From Verrucomicrobiia bacterium (GTDB lineage: Bacteria > Verrucomicrobiota > Verrucomicrobiia > JABWAM01): a stretch of DNA of 49,638 nt. Both the position numbers and the translations under genes were made by a program. The stretch is from NCBI GenBank assembly GCA_028687435.1, contig JAQUAF010000044.1, positions 1 through 49,638 on the forward strand. Direction: 5' to 3'. Shown here piece by piece: positions 25,805 to 34,124 of this stretch (position 1 is its first letter; every line of letters begins with the position of its first letter). The notes under the pieces are model-generated. The model worked only from the letters and a program-made list of their open reading frames with translations, was not told the origin of the DNA and searched no databases.

Positions 25805-26698
25805 ATGAATTCACGGTTGATTGAATTACGCCGGGGGAATCAGCGCGCATGGGTTTATCCCGAGCAGGGATTTCAGCTGCATGGTTTCGAGACGGAGTTG
25901 CTAGGCAAGGGACGGGTCAGGGTGATTTACCGTCCGGATGGCAGTCTGGAACCGGCGGACCGGCGTTATGGAAATCCAATCCTGTTTCCAAATCCAGGAG
26001 GGGTTTGCGGGGAGCATGGGGCCAATGCGTGGGAGTTCAACGGATGCGTCCTGACCATGCCTTCGCATGGTTTTGCGCGCAATCTCTACTGGCAGATGAC
26101 CGATCAGCGGGAGGACCGGGCGGCGGCCGAGGCATCGTCCAATACAAGCGGCAAACTTGTTTTTCCCTTCAATCACCGGCTGGAATGTGTTTACCGCCTG
26201 GAGGATTGCGGGCTGGTGTTGGATGCCGTGGTGGAAAACACCGGGAAGGAGGCGTTTCCTTACGCTTTTGGGTTTCATCCCTATTTGAGGGTTCCGCTGG
26301 GGGAAAGAGGGACGGTCGCCGATGGCGCGGTGAAGCTGCCGCCGGGGGCGCGTCTGGAATCCTCCGACGAGTGGCGGACGATCCGTGAGACGCCGTTTGA
26401 GGCGCGAGAGGTGAGGGCGAATGAGGAATTGGCGCGATCCATTTTGTTGACCCGATTGGGTGTGAAATATCTGGAATTGGAGGACCGGGCCAATGGGTTG
26501 GCGGCGCGGGTGTCGGTGGAGGACAGCGAGGGCGAAATGCCGGTTTGGGTGGTGTGGAGCGCCACGCCGGAGTCGCCTTATGTGTGTCTGGAACCGTGGA
26601 CTGACGCGGACAACGCCCTGAACCGCGGGACATCGCGGTGGTGCGCGCCCGGCCAGCGGCACAAGTATCGGATGACGATTTCAGTCCGGGAGATTTGA
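25805..26698 (+). CDS. Aldose 1-epimerase family protein
   Basis: A 297-residue mutarotase-fold protein. The two active-site histidines are H88 in MPSHGFARN and H158 in FGFHPYLRVPLG. A substrate-binding C-terminal segment VCLEPWTDADNALN is also present. Family members interconvert the alpha and beta anomers of hexoses or act on sugar 6-phosphates. The short length and lack of a signal peptide point to a cytoplasmic enzyme. The plsY gene follows after 38 bases on the same strand and may be co-transcribed. Confidence 0.9.
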   Translation: MNSRLIELRRGNQRAWVYPEQGFQLHGFETELLGKGRVRVIYRPDGSLEPADRRYGNPILFPNPGGVCGEHGANAWEFNGCVLTMPSHGFARNLYWQMTDQREDRAAAEASSNTSGKLVFPFNHRLECVYRLEDCGLVLDAVVENTGKEAFPYAFGFHPYLRVPLGERGTVADGAVKLPPGARLESSDEWRTIRETPFEAREVRANEELARSILLTRLGVKYLELEDRANGLAARVSVEDSEGEMPVWVVWSATPESPYVCLEPWTDADNALNRGTSRWCAPGQRHKYRMTISVREI

Positions 26699-26736
26699 AC
26701 TTGCGATGGACGACGGAATGAGGGAATGAAAAGAGG

Positions 26737-27399
26737 GTGACAACGATTTTGACATCTGCGGCGGGTCTTTTTTTTCTCTGGTTTTTGCCCGGTTATCTGC
26801 CGGGGTCGATTCCGTTTGGTTACGTTTTCGGACGGTTGAAGGGGATTGACATTCGACAGCATGGCAGCGGCAATATAGGGGCGACCAATGTCTGGCGTGT
26901 GATGGGGCGGGGATGGGGGATTGCCACATTTGTTTTGGATTTTGCCAAGGGACCGATCGGCGCGTTGCTGGCCATGGGGGTGGCGAAGTTTTTTCCGCCG
27001 GGTGTCGCGGCAGTGGATGGATGGGAGGCGGCTGTGCGTCCTTTGCTGCCGTTGGTGGGAGCGGTGGTGGGGCATAATTTCCCTGTGTGGCTGGGATTCC
27101 GCGGCGGCAAGGGGGTGGCGACAAGCGCCGGGGCGTTGTTGTGGCTGTTTCCCAAGGTTTTTCCGGTGGTTTTGCTGGTATGGGCGGTGTTTTTCGCGGC
27201 ATTCCGATATGTGTCGCTGGCGTCCATGGCGGCGAGCGTGGTGTTGCCGGTGGGAGTCTGGTTCCTTTATCCGGGACGCCCCTTGTACTTTTGGCTTTGC
27301 TGTTTCCTGGGCGCCATGAGCGTATGGCGGCATCGTTCCAATATTCAGCGGCTTATCAAAGGGACTGAATCAAGATGGGGGAGGAAAGAAAAAGGCTGA
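26737..27399 (+). CDS. plsY: Glycerol-3-phosphate acyltransferase PlsY
   Basis: A 220-residue membrane protein that moves an acyl group from acyl phosphate to glycerol-3-phosphate, the first step of phosphatidic acid synthesis. Signature motifs are GSIPFGYVFG, HGSGNIGATNVWR (42-54) and GHNFPVWLGFRGGKGVATSA. Five or more hydrophobic helices are visible. The start is GTG 26737 with AGAGG directly before it. A Lys/Arg-rich tail follows the last helix. It lies between aldose epimerase and nnr, with gaps of 38 and 34 bases. Confidence 0.93.
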   Translation: MTTILTSAAGLFFLWFLPGYLPGSIPFGYVFGRLKGIDIRQHGSGNIGATNVWRVMGRGWGIATFVLDFAKGPIGALLAMGVAKFFPPGVAAVDGWEAAVRPLLPLVGAVVGHNFPVWLGFRGGKGVATSAGALLWLFPKVFPVVLLVWAVFFAAFRYVSLASMAASVVLPVGVWFLYPGRPLYFWLCCFLGAMSVWRHRSNIQRLIKGTESRWGRKEKG

Positions 27400-27433
27400 A
27401 GGTTGAAAGGCCGGAGGCGCCAAGGATTGCAAT

Positions 27434-28957
27434 ATGAAAATTGTCACTGGATCACAGATGCGGGAGATTGACGCCCGGACGATCAAGGAAGGGGGGATTT
27501 CCGAGAGAACGCTGATTGAGCGCGCGGGGCGAATGGCGGCGGAATGGGTGATGAGGCGTTTTGCCGCCAAGGGGTTGCGGGTGGTGGCGCTGGCTGGGAA
27601 GGGGCACAATGGCGCGGACGCCCTGGTTGCGGGCGCTTGTTTGCGACGGGCCGGTTACGCGGTGAAAACAATCAAGGCGTGGCAAAAGGGCGCGATGCCT
27701 GCGTTGACGCGGAGTTTGCAGGACGATAAACGGGTTTTGGTGTTGGATGGCCTTTTTGGCATCGGTCTGAACCGTTCCATTGCAGGTGAATCCATGGCCA
27801 TGGTGCGGGCCGTAAACAGCAGTCAGGCGGTGGTGGTGGCCTTGGATATTCCTTCGGGCTTGGATGCGGACACCGGGGAACCCCGCAGCGCCGCGGTGCG
27901 GGCGGATTATACTTTGACGTTTGGGCTGCCCAAGCGGGGATTGGTGGAGGAGCGCGCGGCCGATGTGGTGGGCGAATTGCATGCGTTGGACATTGGTTTT
28001 CCGGAACGTTTTGTTGCGCCTGCGCACGGTTGCGGCGAATTGCTGACATGGGAGGAGATGGCGGATTGGTTTCCGCAACGATCAAGACGGGCGCACAAGG
28101 GAGATTGCGGGAGGGTTTTGGTGGTGGGAGGGAGCGTGGGGATGGCGGGCGCGCCTGCGTTGACTGCCAGGGCGGCTTTGCGCGCGGGCGCGGGGTTGGT
28201 GACGCTGGTGGTTCCCCAGTCGATTTATCCGATTTCCGCGGTTCTAGCCGGAGCGGAAGTCATGACCCGCCCTTGTGCGGATTCGGGGCGCGGATTCTTT
28301 GGAGCGACCGCATTGAAGGAATTGATAAATCTGGCGGAGACATCGGATTCGGTGGTGCTGGGAATGGGGCTGGGGCGGGCGCCGGCAACCCGGAAGCTGG
28401 TTGAGGCATGGGTTGCGCATGGTCGAAAACCCCTGTTGGTGGATGCCGATGGTTTGAATCTGCTGGCGGATTTGAGGAATGGTTGGAAATGCCGGTCAGA
28501 TGAAATGGTGGTGACGCCGCATCCGGGAGAGATGGCGCGGTTGTGCGGCATGACAGTTGAGGCAGTGCAGGAGGATCGTTTGGGAGTGACAGCGGATTTT
28601 GTCCGCCGCCATCAGGCGGTGACGGTATTGAAAGGGGCGCGGACGGTGGTGGGATGGATGGATGAAAAAGCGGGGGTAAGATTGGCCGTGAATGCCCTGG
28701 TTGGAAATCCGGCCATGGCCACGGCTGGCTCGGGAGATGTCTTGTCGGGGGTGATCGCCGCTTTGATGGCAAGAGGATTAAAAGCGACTGATGCCGCGCG
28801 AGCCGGGGTTTTTCTGCATGCTGTGGCCGGTGATCTGGCTGTGAAAGGGAACGCTTCTTTGATTGCAGGTGATTTGATTGACCAATTGCCAGCGGCTGTT
28901 CGAGAGATTGAGAAGCAACGTTTTTCGTTCGGGCACAAGTCGTTTCATGGTATCTGA
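27434..28957 (+). CDS. nnr: Bifunctional NAD(P)HX epimerase/dehydratase
   Basis: A 507-residue two-domain repair enzyme. The N-terminal YjeF epimerase (about 1-215) shows AGKGHNGADALVAG and LFGIGLNRSIAGES. The C-terminal carbohydrate-kinase-like ADP/ATP-dependent dehydratase (about 230-500) shows GRVLVVGGSVGMAGAPALTA, VVTPHPGEMARL, TVLKGARTVV and the catalytic TAGSGDVLSGVIAAL. Together they convert damaged hydrated NAD(P)H back to NAD(P)H. ATG 27434 is the first start after plsY. The length is normal for the fused form. Confidence 0.93.
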   Translation: MKIVTGSQMREIDARTIKEGGISERTLIERAGRMAAEWVMRRFAAKGLRVVALAGKGHNGADALVAGACLRRAGYAVKTIKAWQKGAMPALTRSLQDDKRVLVLDGLFGIGLNRSIAGESMAMVRAVNSSQAVVVALDIPSGLDADTGEPRSAAVRADYTLTFGLPKRGLVEERAADVVGELHALDIGFPERFVAPAHGCGELLTWEEMADWFPQRSRRAHKGDCGRVLVVGGSVGMAGAPALTARAALRAGAGLVTLVVPQSIYPISAVLAGAEVMTRPCADSGRGFFGATALKELINLAETSDSVVLGMGLGRAPATRKLVEAWVAHGRKPLLVDADGLNLLADLRNGWKCRSDEMVVTPHPGEMARLCGMTVEAVQEDRLGVTADFVRRHQAVTVLKGARTVVGWMDEKAGVRLAVNALVGNPAMATAGSGDVLSGVIAALMARGLKATDAARAGVFLHAVAGDLAVKGNASLIAGDLIDQLPAAVREIEKQRFSFGHKSFHGI

Positions 28958-28970
28958 GGAGTACGTCTGG

Positions 28971-28996
28971 ATTCCCTCATGCGCGGGAATGACGGG
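28971..28996. repeat. Dispersed repeat A, single-arm fragment
   Basis: A single hairpin arm (ctggattccc...gcgggaatgac) of repeat family A between nnr and the LacI gene. The centre differs from the full copies (tcatgc). Confidence 0.65.
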
Positions 28997-29076
28997 AGAG
29001 AAAAGGGAAATTAGTGTTTTATTAATGTCAATTTAAAAATTTAAAAATATTGTCTGGTTATTTGATTTTTAATACA

Positions 29077-29096
29077 CACGTGCTAAGTTACACGTG
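29077..29096. promoter_or_regulatory. Paired CACGTG boxes, possible LacI operator
   Basis: Two palindromic CACGTG boxes at 29077-29082 and 29091-29096, 14 bp apart centre to centre, lie immediately upstream of the LacI-type gene start (29105). Position suggests autoregulation of the operon. LacI-type proteins usually bind one longer palindrome, so a different binder is possible. Confidence 0.4.
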
Positions 29097-29104
29097 AAAA
29101 ATCA

Positions 29105-30163
29105 GTGGAAACCAATCTCACCATGCAAAAAATTGCTGAAGGACTCCAATTGAGTCGTCAGACGGTTTCCTTTGTCGTTAATGGTAAGGCATTGCAGAAG
29201 GGGGTTCCGGAGCGGACGATTCAGCGCGTTCAAGAATACATCAGGCGTTGCGGTTATGTGCCGTCCCGTCAGGCGGTGGCATTGAGGACTGGGTTGCGAA
29301 GAGGCGTGGGGATTCTTCATGGGGGACATCTTTACAGTCATTTAACCGATGCATTTAATCAATTGACCAATCAATTTTCTGATTTGCCGGAAGGGTTGGA
29401 AATCATGTTGAGTTCCCGTCAGAGCACGGTCCAAGGCATGCGGGAACTGATTGCCAGGGGGGTGAAGAAGATTGTTTGGATTCACACAGCCAATTCACAA
29501 GTGGAGATTGTCGACCGTGAGGTGATAGGAGGGTTGTTATCCTCGGTGAGGACGGTCATTTACAACCATCATTTTGGCGAGTGCGATTTGGATGACTGGC
29601 TGGTTTCCAGGAACATTCATTTGGTGGGGATCAATCGGAAGCGGGGCTATGAGAAACTGGCCGCGTTCATCAAGGATTTGGGGCATCGGGTGGTTTTTTT
29701 TCCCGATGTGATGGAGAATTCTTCCCATCAGCTGGATTGCCAGTTTATGACGGCTTTTCAGGAGGCTGGCATCCGGTTTGTTGCTTTGCCCGCGTCTTGC
29801 TCCGGATATCCGGCTTCATTGATCGAGCGCGGCATCATGGTGTCCGGGGAGGTTTTGAAGGCCATGCGGGATTCCGGCGCGACAGCGGCTTGTTTTCGGG
29901 ATGACGAGGTGGCGGGGGTGGCGATGGCCGAATTGATCAGGAAGGGAATTCGCATTCCGGATGATTTGACCGTGACAGGTTTTGACGGCCACCGCCTGGC
30001 GCCATTTTTCAGGGTGGGGTTGACGACCTTGTTGGTGCCGGTGGCGGCGATGGTGCAAAGGACGGTTGGTTTGCTGGATGATGAACAAACCGGAAACCAT
30101 TGCCATTGGTTTGACCCGGAATTGATTTTAAGGGAAAGCCATGGACGTATGGACCAAAAATGA
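29105..30163 (+). CDS. LacI-family transcriptional regulator
   Basis: A 352-residue regulator with the LacI helix-turn-helix at the N-terminus (IAEGLQLSRQTVSFVVNGKA) and a hinge-like helix (TIQRVQEYIRRCGYVPSRQA). The sensor domain has LacI/GalR landmarks such as AACFRDDEVAGVAMAELIRK, PDDLTVTGFDGHRLAPFF and LTTLLVPVAAMVQ. The only reasonable start is GTG 29105, with no Shine-Dalgarno sequence. It heads the ceramidase-DegT-amidohydrolase-Gfo-M55 operon and is its likely regulator. The ligand is probably a sugar or amino sugar, by inference. Confidence 0.88.
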   Translation: METNLTMQKIAEGLQLSRQTVSFVVNGKALQKGVPERTIQRVQEYIRRCGYVPSRQAVALRTGLRRGVGILHGGHLYSHLTDAFNQLTNQFSDLPEGLEIMLSSRQSTVQGMRELIARGVKKIVWIHTANSQVEIVDREVIGGLLSSVRTVIYNHHFGECDLDDWLVSRNIHLVGINRKRGYEKLAAFIKDLGHRVVFFPDVMENSSHQLDCQFMTAFQEAGIRFVALPASCSGYPASLIERGIMVSGEVLKAMRDSGATAACFRDDEVAGVAMAELIRKGIRIPDDLTVTGFDGHRLAPFFRVGLTTLLVPVAAMVQRTVGLLDDEQTGNHCHWFDPELILRESHGRMDQK

Positions 30164-30230
30164 AGAGCCTCTGAAGATTAAGAATTTGCCCCCTGCCCTT
30201 TTTTTTAACCCCCGACCCCTCAAAAACATT

Positions 30231-31718
30231 ATGAAAGGCACTCCCACAAATCACAAATTCGACCATGGAGCCGAATTGAAACGCGAATCGCTTTGTTCAA
30301 ATCCAAAACGGAGAGGTTTCGGCAGGTTGGGCGATCGGATAAAAAAAATTTTGCCGCTCGGCCTGATGGCCTTTTGTGCGGCATCTCGCTGCGAAGAGCC
30401 ATTGCGAATCGCCGTTTTTCAGGCGGATGTGACTCCTCCAGTGGGCAGTCCGGTGGCTTGCTCGCTTGCGCGCAAAATCGAGGATCCGCTCAGCGCGCGG
30501 GGCATCATTTTGTTTTCTTCCGGCAAGCCATTGGTTTTGTGCGCGGTGGACTGGCTGGGAATTTACGGCGACGCGCATGAGGTCTGGCGGGAAGAGCTGG
30601 CGCGAGCGGCCGGCACGACCATGGACCGGGTTGCGGTTCACACGCTGCATCAGCACGACACGCCGCGTTGCAGTTTTACCATCGAAGATCTCCTCGCGGC
30701 GCATGGTCTGGGCGGAAAATTTATGGATGTTTCCTTTGAACGAACGGCCATCCAGCGCACGGCCCAAGCCGTTCGGGCGGCTGTGGAACAAAGCCAGCCG
30801 GTCACCCATTTGGGGGTTGGCAAGGCCAAGGTTGAAAAAATCGCGTCCAACCGAATGATCCTTGGCCCGGACGGCAAGGTGGCGCTGATTCGGTTCAGCA
30901 AATCACAGGATCCCAAGGCCATTGCGGCGCCGGAGGGAACCATTGATCCGTGGGTCCGGTTGATCAGCTTTTGGAATGGCCGGCGTCCTCTGGCGGTCCT
31001 TTCCTACTACGCCACGCATCCGCAAAGTTATTATGGCAAGGGGGATGTCACGGCGGAGTTTGTCGGCATGGCCCGCGCTATGCGCGAGGCGGAACTGCCG
31101 GGCGTGCCGCATATTCATTTCAATGGCGCCGGGGGCAATGTGGCCGCTGGCAAATACAATGATGGCTCGCTTGGAATGCGGCCGGTTCTTGCCGCACGGC
31201 TGGCGGACGGGATGAAGCGGGCGTGGCAGGCGACGGTTCGTCATCCGCTGAAGGAATCCGATCTGGCTTGGCGGACGCAGCGGGTGAGGTTGCCGGTGGC
31301 GGAACGCTTAAGCAAAGGCCAGGCTCTGGACCTGCTGGGTGATTCGCAGGCCAAGGAACGGGGGCGATTAAACGCGGCGTTGGATGCGGAGTGGCTTTCC
31401 CGTTCGACGGCGGGACATCGGATCGAACTGGGTTGTTTGCGATTGGGCGGGGTTTATGTGCTGCACATGCCGGGCGAACTGTTTGTCGAATATCAGTTGC
31501 AGGCGCAGAAGATGAAACCCGCGGCCACGGTTTGCATGGCGGCTTATGGCGACTATTCACCCAGTTACATCGGGACGGAAATCGCTTACGCCCAGGGGGG
31601 GTACGAGGTTGGAGTGAGCCGCGTTGCGCCCGGGGTGGAGGGGGTTTTGGTGGAGGCCATGAGGAAATTGTTGCGGGTGGAAGAGGATGCAAAATCCAGA
31701 GCCGGTTGTGAACGTTGA
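30231..31718 (+). CDS. Exported neutral ceramidase-like hydrolase
   Basis: About 495 residues from ATG 30231. A long basic N-terminal region and a hydrophobic stretch (KILPLGLMAFCAASR) suggest export. The body matches the neutral/alkaline ceramidase N-terminal-domain family as annotated in PVC genomes: IAVFQADVTPPVGSPV, AVHTLHQHDTPR with H137, H140 and H142 as likely zinc ligands, YYATHPQSYYGKGDVTAEFV and HFNGAGGNVAAGKYNDG. True ceramidase activity is not shown; many such proteins sit in sugar loci. ATG 30141, inside the LacI gene, is an unlikely start, and 30366 would shorten the signal. DegT follows after 13 bases. Confidence 0.75.
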   Translation: MKGTPTNHKFDHGAELKRESLCSNPKRRGFGRLGDRIKKILPLGLMAFCAASRCEEPLRIAVFQADVTPPVGSPVACSLARKIEDPLSARGIILFSSGKPLVLCAVDWLGIYGDAHEVWREELARAAGTTMDRVAVHTLHQHDTPRCSFTIEDLLAAHGLGGKFMDVSFERTAIQRTAQAVRAAVEQSQPVTHLGVGKAKVEKIASNRMILGPDGKVALIRFSKSQDPKAIAAPEGTIDPWVRLISFWNGRRPLAVLSYYATHPQSYYGKGDVTAEFVGMARAMREAELPGVPHIHFNGAGGNVAAGKYNDGSLGMRPVLAARLADGMKRAWQATVRHPLKESDLAWRTQRVRLPVAERLSKGQALDLLGDSQAKERGRLNAALDAEWLSRSTAGHRIELGCLRLGGVYVLHMPGELFVEYQLQAQKMKPAATVCMAAYGDYSPSYIGTEIAYAQGGYEVGVSRVAPGVEGVLVEAMRKLLRVEEDAKSRAGCER

Positions 31719-31731
31719 AAAAAAACTTACT

Positions 31732-33003
31732 ATGAAAGACAAATCAAACGACAAGAAAACATCAATGAACTCAAATTCCATGCTGGCCATGAACGGTGGC
31801 CAGCCGGTCATCAACCGTCCTGCGCCCGCGCTGGTGCGGTGGGGTGATCCGGAGCGCAAACAACTCTCGGAAATGATCAACCAGCCGGCGCTCTTTTATT
31901 GGAAAGGGCCGCAGACCACCCTGTTGATCGAAAGATTTCAGAAGCATTATCCCCTTAAATACGTGATGCCATGTTCTTCGGGAACCGCCGCGATTCACAT
32001 CGCCATTGCCGCCGCGGGAATCGGGCCGGGAGACGAGGTGATCACCTCTCCCATCACGGACATGGGAACGGTCATTGGCATTTTGTATCAGCAGGGCGTG
32101 CCGGTTTTCGCCGATTTGGAGCCGCATCGTTACAATCTGGATGTGGAGGATGTGCGGCGGAAGATCACGCCGCGGACCAAGGCGATTCTGGCCGTGCATC
32201 TGGCAGGCAATCCTTGCGATCTGACGGCGTTGAAAAAGCTGGCGGACGAACACAAGCTTGTTTTGATCGAGGATTGCGCCCAGGCTTGGGGCGCGATGCA
32301 TCGGGGAAAACCGATTGGGACCATCGGTCACATCGGTTGTTATTCCCTGAACGATTTCAAGCACATCGGATGCGGGGATGGCGGGGTGGTGGCGTCCAGT
32401 GACGAACGGTTTGGGCCGTTGTTGCAGAAGTTTGGGGACAAGGCTTATGACCGCGTCACCGGCACTCGAATGCCGGAATTTCTGGCGCCCAATTATCGCA
32501 TGAGCGAACCCCAATCCGCCGTGGCTGCGGTGCAGATGACCCGGATGGAGGATATCGCGGAAAAACGTTTCCGGTTGGGACGCCTGTTGACCCGGGAGAT
32601 TGAGGGGATCAGGGGGATTCATCCGCATCATGCGGAACAGAAGGACCGTTGTTCCTACTGGTTTTACATGTTTCGTCTCGATTTGCGGGTCATGTCCTGT
32701 TCCAGGAACGGCTGGGTTCAGGCGGCCAGGGCTGAAGGGGCTTCTTTTGGCGAAGGATACATCGCGGCGCCACTCTACAAGTATCCGATTTTTCAAAACC
32801 AAAACTTTTTTGCGGGACGATGGCCCATCAAGGAATTGGGGTTGACCAAGATGGATTATCGGCAGGTGAGTTGTCCGCAAACCGAGGCGATATTGGAGAA
32901 CTGTGTGACCACGCCCATCAATCAGGCGATGGACGAGGATTGGATCAAGGGGGTTGCGGGGGTCATCCGGAAAGTTTCCAATCACTTTGGCAAGGAGAAA
33001 TGA
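31732..33003 (+). CDS. DegT/DnrJ/EryC1/StrS sugar aminotransferase
   Basis: About 423 residues from ATG 31732. It is a PLP-dependent aminotransferase that moves amino groups to keto sugars or cyclitols. Landmarks are MPCSSGTAAIHIAIAAAGIG, PGDEVITSPITDMGTVIG, VLIEDCAQAWGAMHRGKPIG and the Schiff-base lysine K210 in CYSLNDFKHIGCGDGG. The C-terminal part carries NYRMSEPQSAVAAVQMTR. The start is 13 bases after the ceramidase-like stop. Its stop overlaps the amidohydrolase start (ATGA). The direction of reaction, build-up or breakdown of an amino sugar, cannot be told from sequence. Confidence 0.88.
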   Translation: MKDKSNDKKTSMNSNSMLAMNGGQPVINRPAPALVRWGDPERKQLSEMINQPALFYWKGPQTTLLIERFQKHYPLKYVMPCSSGTAAIHIAIAAAGIGPGDEVITSPITDMGTVIGILYQQGVPVFADLEPHRYNLDVEDVRRKITPRTKAILAVHLAGNPCDLTALKKLADEHKLVLIEDCAQAWGAMHRGKPIGTIGHIGCYSLNDFKHIGCGDGGVVASSDERFGPLLQKFGDKAYDRVTGTRMPEFLAPNYRMSEPQSAVAAVQMTRMEDIAEKRFRLGRLLTREIEGIRGIHPHHAEQKDRCSYWFYMFRLDLRVMSCSRNGWVQAARAEGASFGEGYIAAPLYKYPIFQNQNFFAGRWPIKELGLTKMDYRQVSCPQTEAILENCVTTPINQAMDEDWIKGVAGVIRKVSNHFGKEK

Positions 33004-33905
33004 CCATGGCTGCTCCTTCGCGAATGATTGACACCCATCAGCATGTCTTTTGGCATGGGCGGGACGATCGCGGGTTGATTCAGGACCTGGATGAGCACGG
33101 CATTGAGCAGGCATGGCTGCTTTCCTGGGAAATTCCATCGTTTGAGGACAACGCCGGTTACCATGGGGTTTTGAACCCGGTGCATGTGCGGGCCGATGGG
33201 ACACACCGTGGCATCCCATTGGAGGACGGGGCGCTGGCTGCGACGCGGCATCCCGGACGGTTTGTTTTGGGTTACTGTCCGCATCCGGCGCTGGGAAACG
33301 CGCCGGCGTTTTTGAGGGCGGCGGCGAATATTCATGGCGTGAAAGTTTGCGGTGAATGGAAATTCCGCATGCTCTTTGATGACCCGCGGTGCCTGGAACT
33401 TTTCCGGACTGCGGGCGAATTGAAAATGCCAGTGGTTCTCCATCTGGATGTTCCCTATCTGCCCGGCAATGATGGCAAATCCGTTTATCAACCGCTCTGG
33501 TATGGGGGGACCGTGGAGAATCTGGAGAGGGCATTGAAGGCGTGTCCGGAAACGGTTTTTGTGGGGCATGCCCCCGGTTTCTGGCGCGAGATCAGCGGCG
33601 ACGCGGATAACGATCCCGGCGCGTATCCCAAAGGGGCGGTTCGGGGGCGGGGAAGGTTGTTCGATCTTTTTGATCGATATCCCAATCTTTGCGCGGATCT
33701 TTCCGCGGGTTCGGGATGCACCGCCTTGCGGCGCGATCCCGACAATGCGGTGAAGTTTCTTTGCAGGTATCATGACCGCCTGTTGTTTGCCCGCGACTAT
33801 TTTGGCCAGGAATTGCATTCCTTTCTCAAGACGTTGAGCCTGCCGGAGGACGTTCGAGAGGACATCTATCATCGGAATGCCGGGAGGCTGGTTTTAAAAA
33901 CCTAA
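33000..33905 (+). CDS. Amidohydrolase family 2 (TIM-barrel metal hydrolase)
   Basis: About 301 residues. ATG 33000 overlaps the DegT stop by four bases; ATG 33006 is an alternative. It is an amidohydrolase-2 type barrel with metal site D-x-H-x-H (D11, H13, H15 in MIDTHQHVFWHG), later histidines in VVLHLDVPYLP and FVGHAPGFWRE, and the aspartate in LLFARDYFGQE. The family includes decarboxylases and lactonases of small acids and sugar lactones. The stop codon lies inside the 9-bp target duplication of the MITE that follows, so the original gene end is kept. Confidence 0.85.
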   Translation: MTMAAPSRMIDTHQHVFWHGRDDRGLIQDLDEHGIEQAWLLSWEIPSFEDNAGYHGVLNPVHVRADGTHRGIPLEDGALAATRHPGRFVLGYCPHPALGNAPAFLRAAANIHGVKVCGEWKFRMLFDDPRCLELFRTAGELKMPVVLHLDVPYLPGNDGKSVYQPLWYGGTVENLERALKACPETVFVGHAPGFWREISGDADNDPGAYPKGAVRGRGRLFDLFDRYPNLCADLSAGSGCTALRRDPDNAVKFLCRYHDRLLFARDYFGQELHSFLKTLSLPEDVREDIYHRNAGRLVLKT

Positions 33906-33907
33906 TT

Positions 33908-34114
33908 CAGAGCCATCCCATAATTTTTCAGAGATTGCTTCGGTCCCTTTTTCCCAAACCTCGCAATGACCTCCTAAAATGTCATTGCGAACCCAGGGCA
34001 ACAGGGGGTGAAGCAATCTCCGGATTCTTAATCTCAGCTTTTGGCATTTTGCCTCCTTCTCCTCTGAACAAAAATGAAAAATTGGCCGTTTCACGAAATT
34101 ATGGGATGGCTGTG
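33908..34114. mobile_element. 207-bp MITE with 9-bp target duplication
   Basis: The 9-mer aacctaatt at 33899-33907 is repeated at 34115-34123, directly outside the element. Its ends, 33908-33926 and 34096-34114, are inverted repeats that match in 18 of 19 positions. Inside, an 11-bp inverted pair (33931-33941 with 34010-34020) encloses a hairpin (33961-33970 with 33981-33990). The inner motifs (gagattgcttc, tcgcaatgac) belong to a repeat seen in many bacterial genomes. Removing the element and one target copy would leave the amidohydrolase stop TAA, then TTT, then the oxidoreductase ATG. It has no gene of its own. Confidence 0.9.
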
Positions 34115-34124
34115 AACCTAATTT

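Noticed and set aside
30141..30230. Earlier start for the ceramidase-like gene inside the LacI gene
   Set aside because: The added residues are not signal-like and would require overlap with the LacI coding end; ATG 30231 is kept.
31771..33534. 587-codon - strand frame opposite the DegT and amidohydrolase genes
   Set aside because: The + strand genes have complete catalytic motifs; the opposite frame is Arg/His/Pro-rich with no recognisable fold.
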